Positions 49,001 to 59,123 of a DNA stretch of 64,000 nucleotides are shown one piece after another (position 1 is the stretch's first letter; each line of letters opens with the position of its first letter). The stretch covers positions 250,001 to 314,000 of the forward strand of contig JAJEKV010000020.1 of NCBI GenBank assembly GCA_021234155.1, read 5' to 3'. This DNA comes from Isoetes taiwanensis. Taxonomy: Eukaryota > Streptophyta > Lycopodiopsida > Isoetales > Isoetaceae. The position numbers and the translations under genes are program-made. The notes under the pieces were generated by a model. The model saw only the letters and a list, made by a program, of their open reading frames with translations, searched no databases and was not told where the DNA came from.

Positions 49001-50204
49001 GGTACAACATCCGCACAAGGTGGATGCATCTGGACATTAATAAATGATTCATATAGTGTATCTACATGTTCAGGACTGATGACCCTGCAGGTCATGTTTG
49101 CAGGTGCTTGATGCATTTTAAATATATCTACCTCTATTTCGAATTCAACTCCAAGAGGATAGATCCTTTCCCTGTGTTCAATGTTGATCAATGCGCTTTG
49201 TGACAGCTCATGTCTGCTTTCCTGGGTCAAGGCCCCGCTAGATGTCGAACACTTAACAATTTGCCTGTCATCTTCCTGTGAGCCTGTCTCAGTCTCACTC
49301 CCCCCATCGGATCCACCTGATGTGGATGGTGGAGTCGACTGTCTGCTTTTCTTAGACGAGGAAGCTATTGCCTCGTGCCGACTTCGTTTTTTTAGTTGCT
49401 TTTCTGGTGGGGACTGCTCAGATACCTCCTGTGATTGAATGCTCAAGTCCGGACTACGTGATCTTCTTGGCATACCACCAAGAATCAGTTTTGGCGTTGG
49501 TGTTTCTGATCTTTTCTTCTTAGGAATATTTAATTTTTCTGATGACACGTCAATGGGCTTCTCTGTGCCTTTCGCTCCATCACTCTTTCTAGCAACTCCA
49601 TAACGTGACCTCAACCACGCTGTGTCATAGACCTTTGGTTGGTTCTTCCCATGATATTCTGTATAAAGGGCCTTGATCGAGTATCCACCGTCTAACTGTA
49701 TTAAATCCATCTATAATATCTCCCCGTTTGGTCAGTCCAGATCTCTCAAGGCTTTCATAAGAAGCCAAGACCCAGCCCTTGGCTTGACATGAATGTGGAG
49801 CCTCAGTGATGCTTGCATGCATTAGCTGAGGATTGTAAGTTTCAAAGGGTAACTTGTATCCTTGAAATGACTTATCCAGCACGTCTTCCACGATAAGATC
49901 TATCTCGTTGGCAACCTCAGTGCTCACAGTCATGTCAATTGCTATACCAGCATTCTGTGTCCTCCGAGTCCCGGGCTCAGCAAAGTACAAGCACAGATCC
50001 TTGAGATGATTTGTGCTAGAGCCAGGGTGGATTGGGCCTACCTCTATGCACCATGAAAACTTATCGGCTACAGGAGTCACTAGCTCTAGGACGACTTCAA
50101 TACCATTGAACTGAATGCTCGATTCTGCTTCCTTTCTTTGCGGCAAATGCATTATAGCGGAGGGCGGATCCGGTACCGCGTGCGGTTTGTTTAGTTACGG
50201 CCAT
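46022..50204 (-). pseudogene. ParB-like / N4-N6 DNA methyltransferase-like fusion protein with acidic tail
   Basis: Joined exons: 50204-48619, 48080-47018 and 46942-46022, with GTAAGT, GTAACA donors, good acceptors and matching phases. Order: a possible H3-like N-terminus (50204); unknown domain 1 (IQFNGIEVVLELVTPVADKF...); a Lys/Arg/Ser-rich linker (KKRSRHEAIASSSKKSRQ, likely NLS); a ParB-like segment (SPEHVDTLYESFINVQMHPP ... EFWIVNGNHTTTVAQILVNQ, cf. ParB P-x-V and G-HR); a helical region. Then VDVVITSARFIGCDF sits where beta-class MTases have (D/S)PPY, and VLDFFYGGSFSRAA with GYKATAFEIDETM matches motif I. The tail is a charged EVEKDDEVEK coiled coil. Length is about 1190 aa. Breaks: a shift near 49700, an in-frame TGA at 48868-48870, a shift near 46780. 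The family assignment is by motif order only. No plant gene of this layout is known to me. Confidence 0.6.
48170..48595. repeat. Palindrome-cored array 1 (six units, about 71 bp)
   Basis: Units consist of a spacer (aagatgcaggctaacatg, tgagtgaacatggggg) and the core TTGGGCGCCCGCCCAA inside AAATT/AATTT arms; core starts are near 48190, 48261, 48334, 48411, 48480 and 48550. Three cores are perfect and three decayed. The whole array lies inside the 538-bp intron 48081-48618 of the ParB/MTase-like gene. Confidence 0.92.
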
Positions 50205-50264
50205 GGGTCTTTGCATAACATCATTCATTAATCCCATTAGTGGTGTATGCAAGCATTAAAACAA

Positions 50265-51300
50265 GGTAGGGGATGCCCCCCATAGAAGGTTTCAAAGCAA
50301 CGGAAAGAGGCAAGAGGGTGGCAAATTGGGCGCCCGCCCAATTTGCCACACCAGAGGAGTATGGAAGCATGGAAAGAGGCAAGAGGGTGCCAAATTGGGC
50401 GCCCGCTCAATTTGCCCCACAAGAGGAGGTTTGGAATCACGAAAAGAGGCAAGAGGACATCAAATTGGGCGCCCGCCCAATTTGCCCTAGAAGAGGAGGT
50501 TCGAGAGCACGGAAAGAGCCAAGAGGGCACCAAATTGGGCGCCCGCCCAATTTGCCCCACAAGAGGAGGTTTGGAATCACGGAAAGAGGCAAGAGGACAT
50601 CAAATTAGGCGCCCAATTTGCCTTGAAGAAAAGGAGGTTTGAGAACCTGAAAAAAGAGCCAAGAGGGGGCCAAATTGGGCCTTAGGCCCAATTTGCCCCA
50701 CAAGAGGAGGTTTGGAATCACGGAAAGAGGCAAGAGGACATCAAATTGGGCGCCCCCCAATTTGCCCCAGAAGAGGAGGTTTGAGAGCACGGAAAGAGCC
50801 AAGAGGGCGCCAAATTGGGCGCCCGCCTAATTTTCCACCCCAGAGGAAGTTTGGAAGCACGAAAAAAGGTTAGAGGGTATCAAATAAAGCCTTAATTTGC
50901 CCCGAAAAATGAGTTTGGAAAGCAGACCGAGAGGCAAGAGGGTTTCAAATTGGGCGCCCGCCCAATTTGCCACCCCAGAAGAGGTATGGAAGCACGGAAA
51001 AAGGCAAGAGGGTATCAAATTGAAAGCAATTTGGAAATAGAAGGCGAAAGCAGTTGAGGCAAAGGGTGCCAAATTGAAGCCCGTGATTTACCCCAAGAGG
51101 AAGTTTGAAAGCACTGAGAAAAGAGCCAAGAGTGTGCCAAATGGAATTTGCCACCCTGCAGGATGTATGGAAGCACGGAAATAGCCAAGAGGGTGCCAAA
51201 TTGGGCGCCCGCCCAATTGGCCACCCAAAGAAAGGTTTGGAAGCACGGAAAGAGGCAAGAGGACATCAAACTGGGCTCCTGCCCAATTTCTACCCCCAGA
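50265..51300. repeat. Palindrome-cored array 2 (about 15 units, about 70 bp)
   Basis: Unit: ggaggtttggaatcacgg, aaagaggcaagagg, then the same TTGGGCGCCCGCCCAA core in AAATT/AATTT arms. The first eight units are well kept; those right of 50.87 kb are increasingly decayed. It lies upstream of the ParB/MTase-like ORF, between it and a possible short first exon (51588-51618), that is, in a probable first intron. Confidence 0.92.
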
Positions 51301-51587
51301 GTAGGTTTAGAAGCATGGAAACAGCTTTTTGGCACCCGCAGAGGGTGTGTGGAAGCATAAAAACGACTTTTGTGGTACTTAGAAAGATCAATGGGCGGAG
51401 GGTAGCAGTGCGAGAGGAAACTTGACTTTCCAGTGCCTTAGTAAGAACAAGGGGCGGGGTCCGGTGCGGAGGTTTAGAAGCATAGAAACCATAAAAGGTG
51501 CATGTAAGATAGGTATTTGCTTATGGCCAATGACTTATCGCTTTGCACTAATATAATAAACTAAAAGCGAGAACCAAAAAGCAGTAC

Positions 51588-51618
51588 CTTTTCCTCCCTT
51601 CAAGGGTCGGCGTTCCAT
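51588..51618 (-). CDS. Possible 31-bp first exon of the ParB/MTase-like gene
   Basis: ATG at 51618 followed by MERRPLKGGK and the donor AAAAG|GTACTG. A roughly 1.4-kb intron holding array 2 would link it to the sequence near 50.2 kb (acceptor-like atgcaaag at about 50209). This is inference only; the exon might equally be leader sequence. Confidence 0.25.
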
Positions 51619-52150
51619 CAAAACAATGGCGCTCGATGCTTTCGAAACAACGGCTAGAAGATATGAAACAGGCGCAATCACTTTGAAGAAGGCAGCGGTA
51701 GCGGCGTGATTTCGAGAGAAGAAGACTACGAGGCAAGTGTTGTCGGAAAGGAATGAATGAGCAAGCAAAAAGGAATGGGCAGTGAGGTTGCACAGGTGAA
51801 TGACAAGTGGCAGCCATGCAAATGGTGAGCCCTAAACATAGACCTTTTTTAACTAAATATAGACCATAAGAATAAACAATAAAAATAGACTTTTGCAATA
51901 AATGTGCCCCAAACATTCAATGCGGATTTTTTAAATTAATGTAGGCGTGGATTTTTTTTAAATTAATGTAGGCGTGTTACGGGCCATTTCAATTTGAATT
52001 TAAAATTAAATTGTTACGGTCCCGCCCGCTCGATTTTGATTTTAAAATTAGAATTTGAATTTTGGGGGGACATTTGAATTTTGAAGTACTCTCTAGGGCG
52101 GCTTAGCCATTTCATTCTCTCACACTCTTGGGCGGCTACTTGTTCAGCGG
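51619..52150. promoter_or_regulatory. Candidate bidirectional promoter region
   Basis: About 530 bp between two divergent short first-exon candidates. It contains AT-rich blocks (aaattaatgtaggcgtg repeated at about 51932 and 51960; tttgaatttaaaattaaatt) and few repeats of the flanking arrays. No specific TATA box is claimed. Confidence 0.3.
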
Positions 52151-52171
52151 ATGGCGTGCACTTCACCGAAG
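52151..52171 (+). CDS. Possible 21-bp first exon of the DUF7869-type gene
   Basis: ATG GCG TGC ACT TCA CCG AAG is followed by the donor GTAAAT. The next coding stretch on the plus strand comes after array 3, so this would again be a first intron filled with the array. Low confidence. Confidence 0.25.
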
Positions 52172-52379
52172 GTAAATTTCTTTCAGTTTATACGTTTATT
52201 CTTTGCCACTTTGGGTTGCATGCGCTGATATTGTGATGCCTGGATTAGTATAGAACATTATTGATGAGAAGATTATTTGATGCCCAATAAATTTTAATTT
52301 GAGAGATGCATGTCCGGTCCCCCCAACATAACTGATGTAGCCTAGATTCTAGCTGGAGTAGCATAGAAGCTGTCCTGGT

Positions 52380-53390
52380 TACAACCCAATTAGACACCCC
52401 AGGTAGATGCGAATGGCCAAATTATATTCCAGTTGGGTTAGCAAATCGGGTTGCTGCCCAATTTCATACCCAGGTAGAATCTACCCCCAACATCTGATGT
52501 GCAGGGCCAACTGTGGGTGCCCAGTTTGACTTCCTGAGTAACTCCTGAGTAACTATGTATCATTCATATATACCACCTGTGGTGGAAAATTGGGCAGGTG
52601 CCCAATTACAACTGCTAAGGACCACTACAACTGGGAGAAAATTGGGCGCCCGCCCAATTTCACCTGCTAAGGAACACTACAACAGGTAGCAAATTGGGGG
52701 TGCCCAATTTCAATTGCTAAGGACCATTACTATAGGGAGCAAATTGAAGCCCAATTTCACACACTAAGGAACACTACAGCGGTGGTAGCAAATTGGGGTG
52801 CCCAATTTCAATTACTAAGGACCATTACTATAGGGAGCAAATTGGAAATTTCGCCCAATTTCACTCAAGCCAAGGGCGACTAGCGAGGGGGAGCAAATTG
52901 GGGGTGCCCAATTTCAATTGCTAAGGACCATTACTATAGGGAGCAAATTGGGCGCCCAATTTCACACCAAGGGCGACTACAGCGAGGGGAGCAAATTGGT
53001 AGGGTGCCCAATTTCACCTGAGGACCACTACAGCGAGGGAGCAAATTGGGCGGTTGCCTAATTTCAGCGGCAATGACCACTACAGCGGGAAGCAAATTGG
53101 GGTGCCCAATTCCACTACCCAATGACCACTACCAGCGAGGGAGCAAATGGCGGGTGCCCAATTTTCAGCTGCTAAGGACCACTACAGGGGGAGCAAATTG
53201 GCCCGCCCAATTTCACACCAAAAAAGCGACTACAGCGGGGAACAAATCCAAGAGGGTGCCCAATTTCACCAGCTTAGGAGCACTACTACGGGGAGCAAAT
53301 TGGAGCCCAATTTCACCCGCTAAGGACCATTACAGCGAGGGGAGCAAATTGGGCGCCGCCCGGTTTCACCGACTAGGGACCATCGTGGGA
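52380..53390. repeat. Palindrome-cored array 3 (about 14-17 units, about 50-55 bp)
   Basis: Unit: ctaaggaccactacagcg, agggagcaaattggg ... cccaatttcac. The best core (about 52636) is TTGGGCGCCCGCCCAA, as in arrays 1 and 2. Most others are shortened (ttgggggtgcccaa, ttggggtgcccaa) but keep the inverted symmetry of ttggg/cccaa. Confidence 0.9.
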
Positions 53391-54206
53391 GGCGGTTGCC
53401 AAAGGAGCCATAGGAGCGGGGGCGATGCCATTTTAAAGACATCGGATGGACTTGTGATTGTTGGTGTTCTAGGCTGTGTTTGAGGGGCATCATGTTCTCT
53501 GTTGGCCTACTCGGATGCAAGAACTTTAGGTGAGGCCTTGGGTTCCTTCATTCTCACGGAGGAAAGTGATGTTCCACGACTCCAATGTGCGTGGGCGTGC
53601 CATCAACATCAAAAGGCGGTGAGTGGGAAGCAAGACACTATGTAAGCTAACTAGGTACATCCCTTTTGGAGGCCCATTGCGAAATTTTTTCACTCTTGTC
53701 TTTGCCATCCCTGCGGTGAAGGGATTTATATCCTTCTTGCGGTCCGGGCGATGCGGTATGTGACCGGTTCTTGGGTATGAAGACCGTAGGAGTGTGCATT
53801 CGCGAAGACTTTCCCCTGCTGGAGGTGAACTTTAGGTGTCGGGGCATGCGGCGGTACCTAAAAGCGGGCATGCTTTTGAGGTGGAATAATGATCTAGTTA
53901 GGGTTTGTGGGGTGAAGGTGTCGGAGATTTTAAGTGCAGACACCGGTGGAGCAAGCATGATCTGACGTCGAGCTAGGGTAGCTTCGAGCTTGAGAAGCAT
54001 CCGCTGATCTGAGAAGCGTAAATACACCTTCCATTCTCGTCGACCAAAGAAAGCATCAAAGCCTCAAAGATAGATCGGCTAACAACCAATGAAGCCATCT
54101 TGAGGGTATAGGAAGACCATGTGTTGCAAGCGAAGATGTTGTGAGAAATTCGGTGGGAATCAAGCTATAAACATGCGAAAGGATTTTTTCGCCATGAAAT
54201 CGAGTA

Positions 54207-56747
54207 ATGGGGACCACTTTTGTGTATGATATGTTAGGCAACAATATGAAGGGTAGAAGGGTACATCGACTAGTCTTGCAAAGGCGTCGATTAATGCGTG
54301 AGAGAGCTTGGTACACGGGTCTTGGTATTTCAAAGTCGGGGTATCTCAAGTGGAAGGCACAATTCGCTCGGTGCTTTCGAAATTTGAGCATGGCAATTCG
54401 AGGCCGCGATGAAAGCCGCGTCGCGGCGACCTTGGCCTCCACAGGGCTATTTTTCCATGTTTGTGAAGGAAAATTGTGAATCCTTACCTCCCGTAGCAGG
54501 AGGAATGATGATGGGATTAGAGAAAAGCGTGAGGAAGTTACACGCTATGTTTCACGAAGACACGCATTCTCGAAGAGGTCAACAACTTGAAGTGATGGCA
54601 CTCCACAGGGCAAGAAGGTGTCTCAGGCAATTTCATAGAGCGTGGAGGCGTAGCCGGGGGCGTCGATATTGCTAAGAAGATTGCATTCTCCAAGTGTGAC
54701 ACTTGCGAGGTTATCCGGAAGCTGTTGAAGACCAAAGATGAGGCTGAAAGGATAATATTGCATGATCAGAGAAGGGCACATAGACTAGAGCAGCAATCAT
54801 GTCGCACCCAGAGGCATCCTCGAGACTATGTATGTATCATTCACGACAAAATGGATCAGGCAAAGACTATGATTCCAAAGTTGCTACAATCCGTGAAGTC
54901 CATTTGGAGACTAGATAAGCTAAAGACTTCATTGACAGGTGCACTTACCCACGGCCATGGGAGAGGGTCCTATGGAAATTTTGCTTTGTCCGGGTGAAAG
55001 CATGCAAGGGTGTACCATCTAAAGTTCTTTTTAGAAAGTGCAAAACTACCCAGAAAAGTACCCAGCACTAGGTACTGGGAACTTGCATAAATGTATCAAT
55101 AAACAATAAGTTCGAGAGTTGATTCATTTGTTTTAATCTCTAATTGTATTGTGATCCTCTAATACTATAGATTAACATGTTATTGACCTTCAAATCAAAA
55201 TTTTTGAATTGATTTTAATGGGAAGAAAAAACAGAAAGTACCAGTTTTAAAAGTACCCAATGTAGGTACTTTTGAGGGTTCCAAAAGTGGTACACAGCAT
55301 GCTTTCACCATGGATCTGTGGTCAGACGACTCCAACTTCCACGTAGGTTCCTTGAATAGTATTTTGAAAAGGTTGGAGCTGCCTAATGAGTTTGCAGGAG
55401 GCCATCTTGCATTGTCTGATCCATCAGTCCCAGATTGGGCAAGGGCCTTACGTGACACCACCGCGCTAGCGTCCAAGTTGTCGCTATCTGGCAAGAGCAT
55501 CCCCGTTGCCCTCCCTCAACCGGAGGAACCCTCATTGAAGCGCCTCCCTCGCAAATTGATGTTGCAACTAGACAATGCATCTGGACAAAACAAAAATAGG
55601 TATGTATTCTCATATCTTTCATACCTTGTATATCTCGGTGTTTTCGAGGAGATTGAGTTAGGTTTTATGATGCCTGGCCATACACATGATGATATAGATG
55701 CTATGTTTGGTAATTTTTCATCTACCTTGAGGAAAGCGAGAAGTGCTAACCATGCAGAGTTGTTGTATGAATTTCATGCGTGCAATCTCAACACGCCCGA
55801 TGCCATATCTTGTTGATAAGGTTCAGTTGGAAAGGTTTCATAGAAGGGTATATCCACGATGGGGAAGATAGATTATTTGGTCTGCTTGAGCCTTTGACCT
55901 TTAGATTTGCTATGAATGGTGACTGGCCTGTCATGTACCATAAGGCTCGTCCTATGTTCGTGGATTGGTTATCTGCTGCTGGAATAAGAATGTGGAAAGA
56001 AGGAGAGGATGGAAAACCCCTAATGCCATCTGGAAATCCGCAGATGTTAGCACCTAAGACCTCGGTGAAAGACATTGGTCAGCTCAAAGCGGTATCCATA
56101 AGCATATCCTCCATTGGATTGCATGCTTTCGGCGAACAAGAAAGGGCACACCGAGGCGACCAAATATACAACACAATTCTGGCGACAATTGAATATTGGA
56201 TGGGACTCTTGCAACATCTGGGTAACATCACCAACGTGGAAGGTCCTTAGGAGGACTTTTGGCCGCGCACTAGGCAAGATAGACTTGACATACCTGATGT
56301 GGTGGCTGTGGTGGAGCCAATTATAACCATCACTCCTGCTTATGTTGGTCCATTGAAGGATAAGCCCGTACCAGAATTCAATCCATTCAAGGATTTGAAG
56401 AAGGGCATGTTTGTATTGGCGCCCGATGATGTCTTGTGCCCAACATGGCTAGGGTATGCTCTGGAGGAACCCCAAATGGATGATAAGAAAGACAACCGAG
56501 ACTATCCGGTCACTTGGTGGGAACTGTCCTGTTAGAACCGGTGTTCCCAGCCAACTATGTCAATTGTTGGAAGAAGAGATGGAGGCCGACGACTGCTAGT
56601 GACCGCATTGAGATAGAGAGTATCGACTACGCTTGGAGTCCTTCGAATAAGAAGAAGCTACCAAACACTGTCAAGATTCCTACGTTTGTTGCAGAAGCAT
56701 ATGCGGCACTTGCGTATGTTAGTGTTATCGAAGCGTCTGTTTTATAA
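54207..56747 (+). pseudogene. DUF7869-type transposase-like gene, broken
   Basis: Plus-strand pieces appear in family order: NNMKGRRVHRL (54250); KIAFSKCDTCEVIRKLL (54675); HRLEQQSCRTQ...YVCIIHDKMDQAKTMIPKL (54890; family IIDGMDQ-KT-IP); LTGALTHGHGRGSYGNF (54980); then after a 315-bp insertion WSDDSNFHVGSLNSIL, LMLQLDNASGQNKNRYVFSY, FEEIELGFMMPGHTHDDIDA (55700; family QLDN...ENKN...GHTHEDID); LTFRFAMNGDWPVMYHKARP; FVLAPDDVLCPTWLGYALEE. The Asp-bearing QLDN and HTHDDID blocks look like a DDE/RNase H-fold active site (inference). The frame changes at about 55800, 56250 and 56530. The 5' part between 53.4 and 54.2 kb is too decayed to read. It is divergent from the ParB/MTase-like gene and probably the mobility gene of the same element. 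Confidence 0.7.
54994..55308. mobile_element. 315-bp inverted-repeat element (MITE-like) inside the DUF7869-type gene
   Basis: Ends GTGAAAGCATGC (54994-55005) and GCATGCTTTCAC (55297-55308) are perfect 12-bp inverted repeats, and the symmetry continues imperfectly (gtgtacca/tggtacac). It interrupts the gene between the HGRGSYGNF block and WSDDSNFH. A related partial copy lies at 42175-42320. No target-site duplication is obvious, so an intron with chance symmetry cannot be excluded. Confidence 0.65.
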
Positions 56748-57388
56748 AAAGTCCACAATTCAAGGTATTGTCCATATTTAATGAAACTGTGCTTTTAATC
56801 ACTGCACATAATATACTATTTTGCATGTATTCTGGAACCCTACAGATTTGAGGGTCAGACCTGTCATAATTGTCACTATATTTGTATGCTTCTCGATCAC
56901 AATTGTTTAAATTAAATCGATTTGAATGGACTTTTATCGTCAAAGGAGACCAATAGATCTATGGGACCTAGTCAAAGAGAGTAGCAAACATATTGCTTTC
57001 TGGACTAAAAAACCTTCGCCCTGAAGGGTTTTCGAGGAAAAGCCTTGGCAGTAATGAGCATGTTGATAAATTGTACAATGGCATATTAGGACACATTTCA
57101 ATGCCGTGTCGGAGAGCATATCTGAGTGCACATATCCATGATCTCTCAGTTTTGAATGTCAACCCGTCTTAATGCGGACACGATGTGCTCCCATGCGAAT
57201 GGAAGCTACCAGCCTGCACTTCTTCATGGGCAAATATACATGCAGATAGCGCTGCGGGACCTCATGTGAGTGTGGGATTGATTTGTTGTTGGTAGTATGT
57301 CGTCTTGACTTGTTTCAGTGCATCCCCATCCCAAATCTTGCTAAGGAAGCAAGTATAAAAGTATTGCCTCAAGTGATGGTGATCTTCT

Positions 57389-57735
57389 TCAGTTGGATCT
57401 GTGTGCATCTATGCTCTTGACATTCCAGCGGTAGAACCATTGAGCCCGCTTTTCCTTCCAGCAGGCTTTAAGGCGTTGCGAACCTAGTGCCACGACATAA
57501 GCAAGGTTGGGGAGACGAGTGTCGCCCATACTGACTGCCTTATGAAAATAGATGATGTGGTGGTCAAGCGCAATCCCCTTTAATATGGGACTGTGGTCTT
57601 TTACCTCAAGTGCCCAAGCTAGGAAGTCTTTTTGCACCTGCTCCAGGTCATTCTAAGTGGCAAGGGATACTACCGGCCCCCAAACCGTGACCCCATATAG
57701 GAGATCAGGCTCTACCCCAAAACCCTGAAAAAGTG
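57389..57735 (-). pseudogene. LINE reverse-transcriptase C-terminal remnant
   Basis: The minus strand reads EPDLLYGVTVWGPVVSLAT, a stop, then NDLEQVQKDFLAWALEVKDH, SPILKGIALDHHI and SMGDTRLPNLAYVVALGSQR. This matches the region after the RT core in plant LINEs (LLYG-EVWGPS-S...W-IE-VQK-FL-R-LGVK...P...E-G). Only about 110 residues remain; no RT catalytic motif is in the piece. Confidence 0.7.
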
Positions 57736-57739
57736 CGGC

Positions 57740-59123
57740 TGATGGGCCCAATCATGTAGCTCTGCTTTGTAACCGTTGCTCTGCATTGCATACAGTGCCT
57801 TCCAATCTGATGTCACGTGCAACGGGATGGACCACGTCATGTCAATTCATTTCACTGATCTTCGTGTGAATGTATATTAGATAACAACTATCAGAATGAT
57901 AGTTCGTACTTCTATTTACCACACATTGATCATTACTGGGCCAATGCTACATTCATCATTCATGGGCCAAGTTTTATGAAACAAACTAGTTCAGACCTAT
58001 ATTTCATTATGGCGGAATGGGCCAAAGGCAATATAAATGTGCGACATGTTGGGCCAAAAAGATAGTATAAAATATAGCCCATGTTTGCAGGGTATAAAAT
58101 ATAGGTCATACGCTGCAGTGGGGCATTATGCTTCATACAGTGAATGCAGCTTCCTTTTCTCCAGAGTATTTTGGAAGGCCAAAGATGTGCCAAGTAAACA
58201 GGTAACAACATCGACAGCCTCACATCACCGCATGGAATTCTGCGAAGCAATCATTTTAAGCAGTTCCATGTGATCGAGGTTCCAAAAGGGTGAGCTTTTT
58301 CCACCAAATTTCGTGCCAACTTCGTCGATTTTTGTGCCTGTCTTCATCCCGACGATTGTCTCTGACATTCCATGCATGCAAATGCGAGAAAAACACGCAG
58401 CTAGTTTGGTTCTTAAGCATGGCAGGCCGATCCCTCGATGACTTTTGTCTGCTTTAAAATAAACTATACGTTTTTCTTGTGGGCTGCTTCTTACTTCTGA
58501 GATTCTTCCCTTTCCAATTAAATTTTGAGTTTTATGTGGGTTTATGGTTGTTTCATCGGTTAATGTGGTTCAGATTTGCAGCCATTTGATGTTTTGGCGA
58601 GGATGCAGACATTTGCGAGTCAAATCTGCAGAACGCTCTGTTTCGTTGTGCAGTAGCAGTGCTGTGATATCCCAGTACACATAAAGATCAAAGTCCAGGA
58701 AAGACAAATTATAAAGATCAAAGATCATGAATGCATAGGTTTGAAAAATGGTGGATCTGCAGACTAGTAACTTCACCTCTAACCACCTGGACACCTTTTC
58801 TCAAAAGACAAAGTTTTGAAAATCAGAGTCACGCCTCCAGATTAACATAAGAAGCCTTTTTGAAGAACGCCATGGAAAATGTTATGGAAATTACAGAGCA
58901 TAAGTTTTAATAGGAATTTGAAAGGCACCATTTTATTAACAATCTTTTGCACAGAAGGCACCATAATGTTCAGCCATCGCTGAGCTTTGACGCACTAGAC
59001 TAGTCTTTGAGGATGTACTATCTCACCAAGTTTTGTGAGAGAGAGAATCACACACAACACTCATGTACAGTTTTGAAATTTTTAAATAACCATAATCCTT
59101 GCACACTCTATAATGAACCCCAA
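57740..59123. other. Intergenic, nothing recognised
   Basis: No coding signature or clear repeat. The left half probably continues the decayed LINE. The right end should contain the 3' UTR and polyadenylation site of the bHLH gene. Confidence 0.5.

Noticed and set aside
46022-50204. Bacterial or phage contamination explaining the ParB/MTase gene
   Set aside because: Coding is split by introns with good splice sites and consistent phase, and it is embedded in plant repeats.
50265-51300. Repeat-spacer look of the arrays, reminiscent of a CRISPR array
   Set aside because: The spacers are themselves near-identical repeats, the host is a plant nucleus and no cas genes are present; these are minisatellites with palindromic cores.
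54994-55308. Reading the 315-bp insert simply as a GT-AG intron
   Set aside because: Perfect 12-bp inverted ends and a dispersed partial copy favour an inserted element, though an intron origin is not fully excluded.
56299-56535. Separate small gene
   Set aside because: Its sequence continues the C-terminal part of the DUF7869-type protein in a shifted frame, so it is part of that pseudogene.
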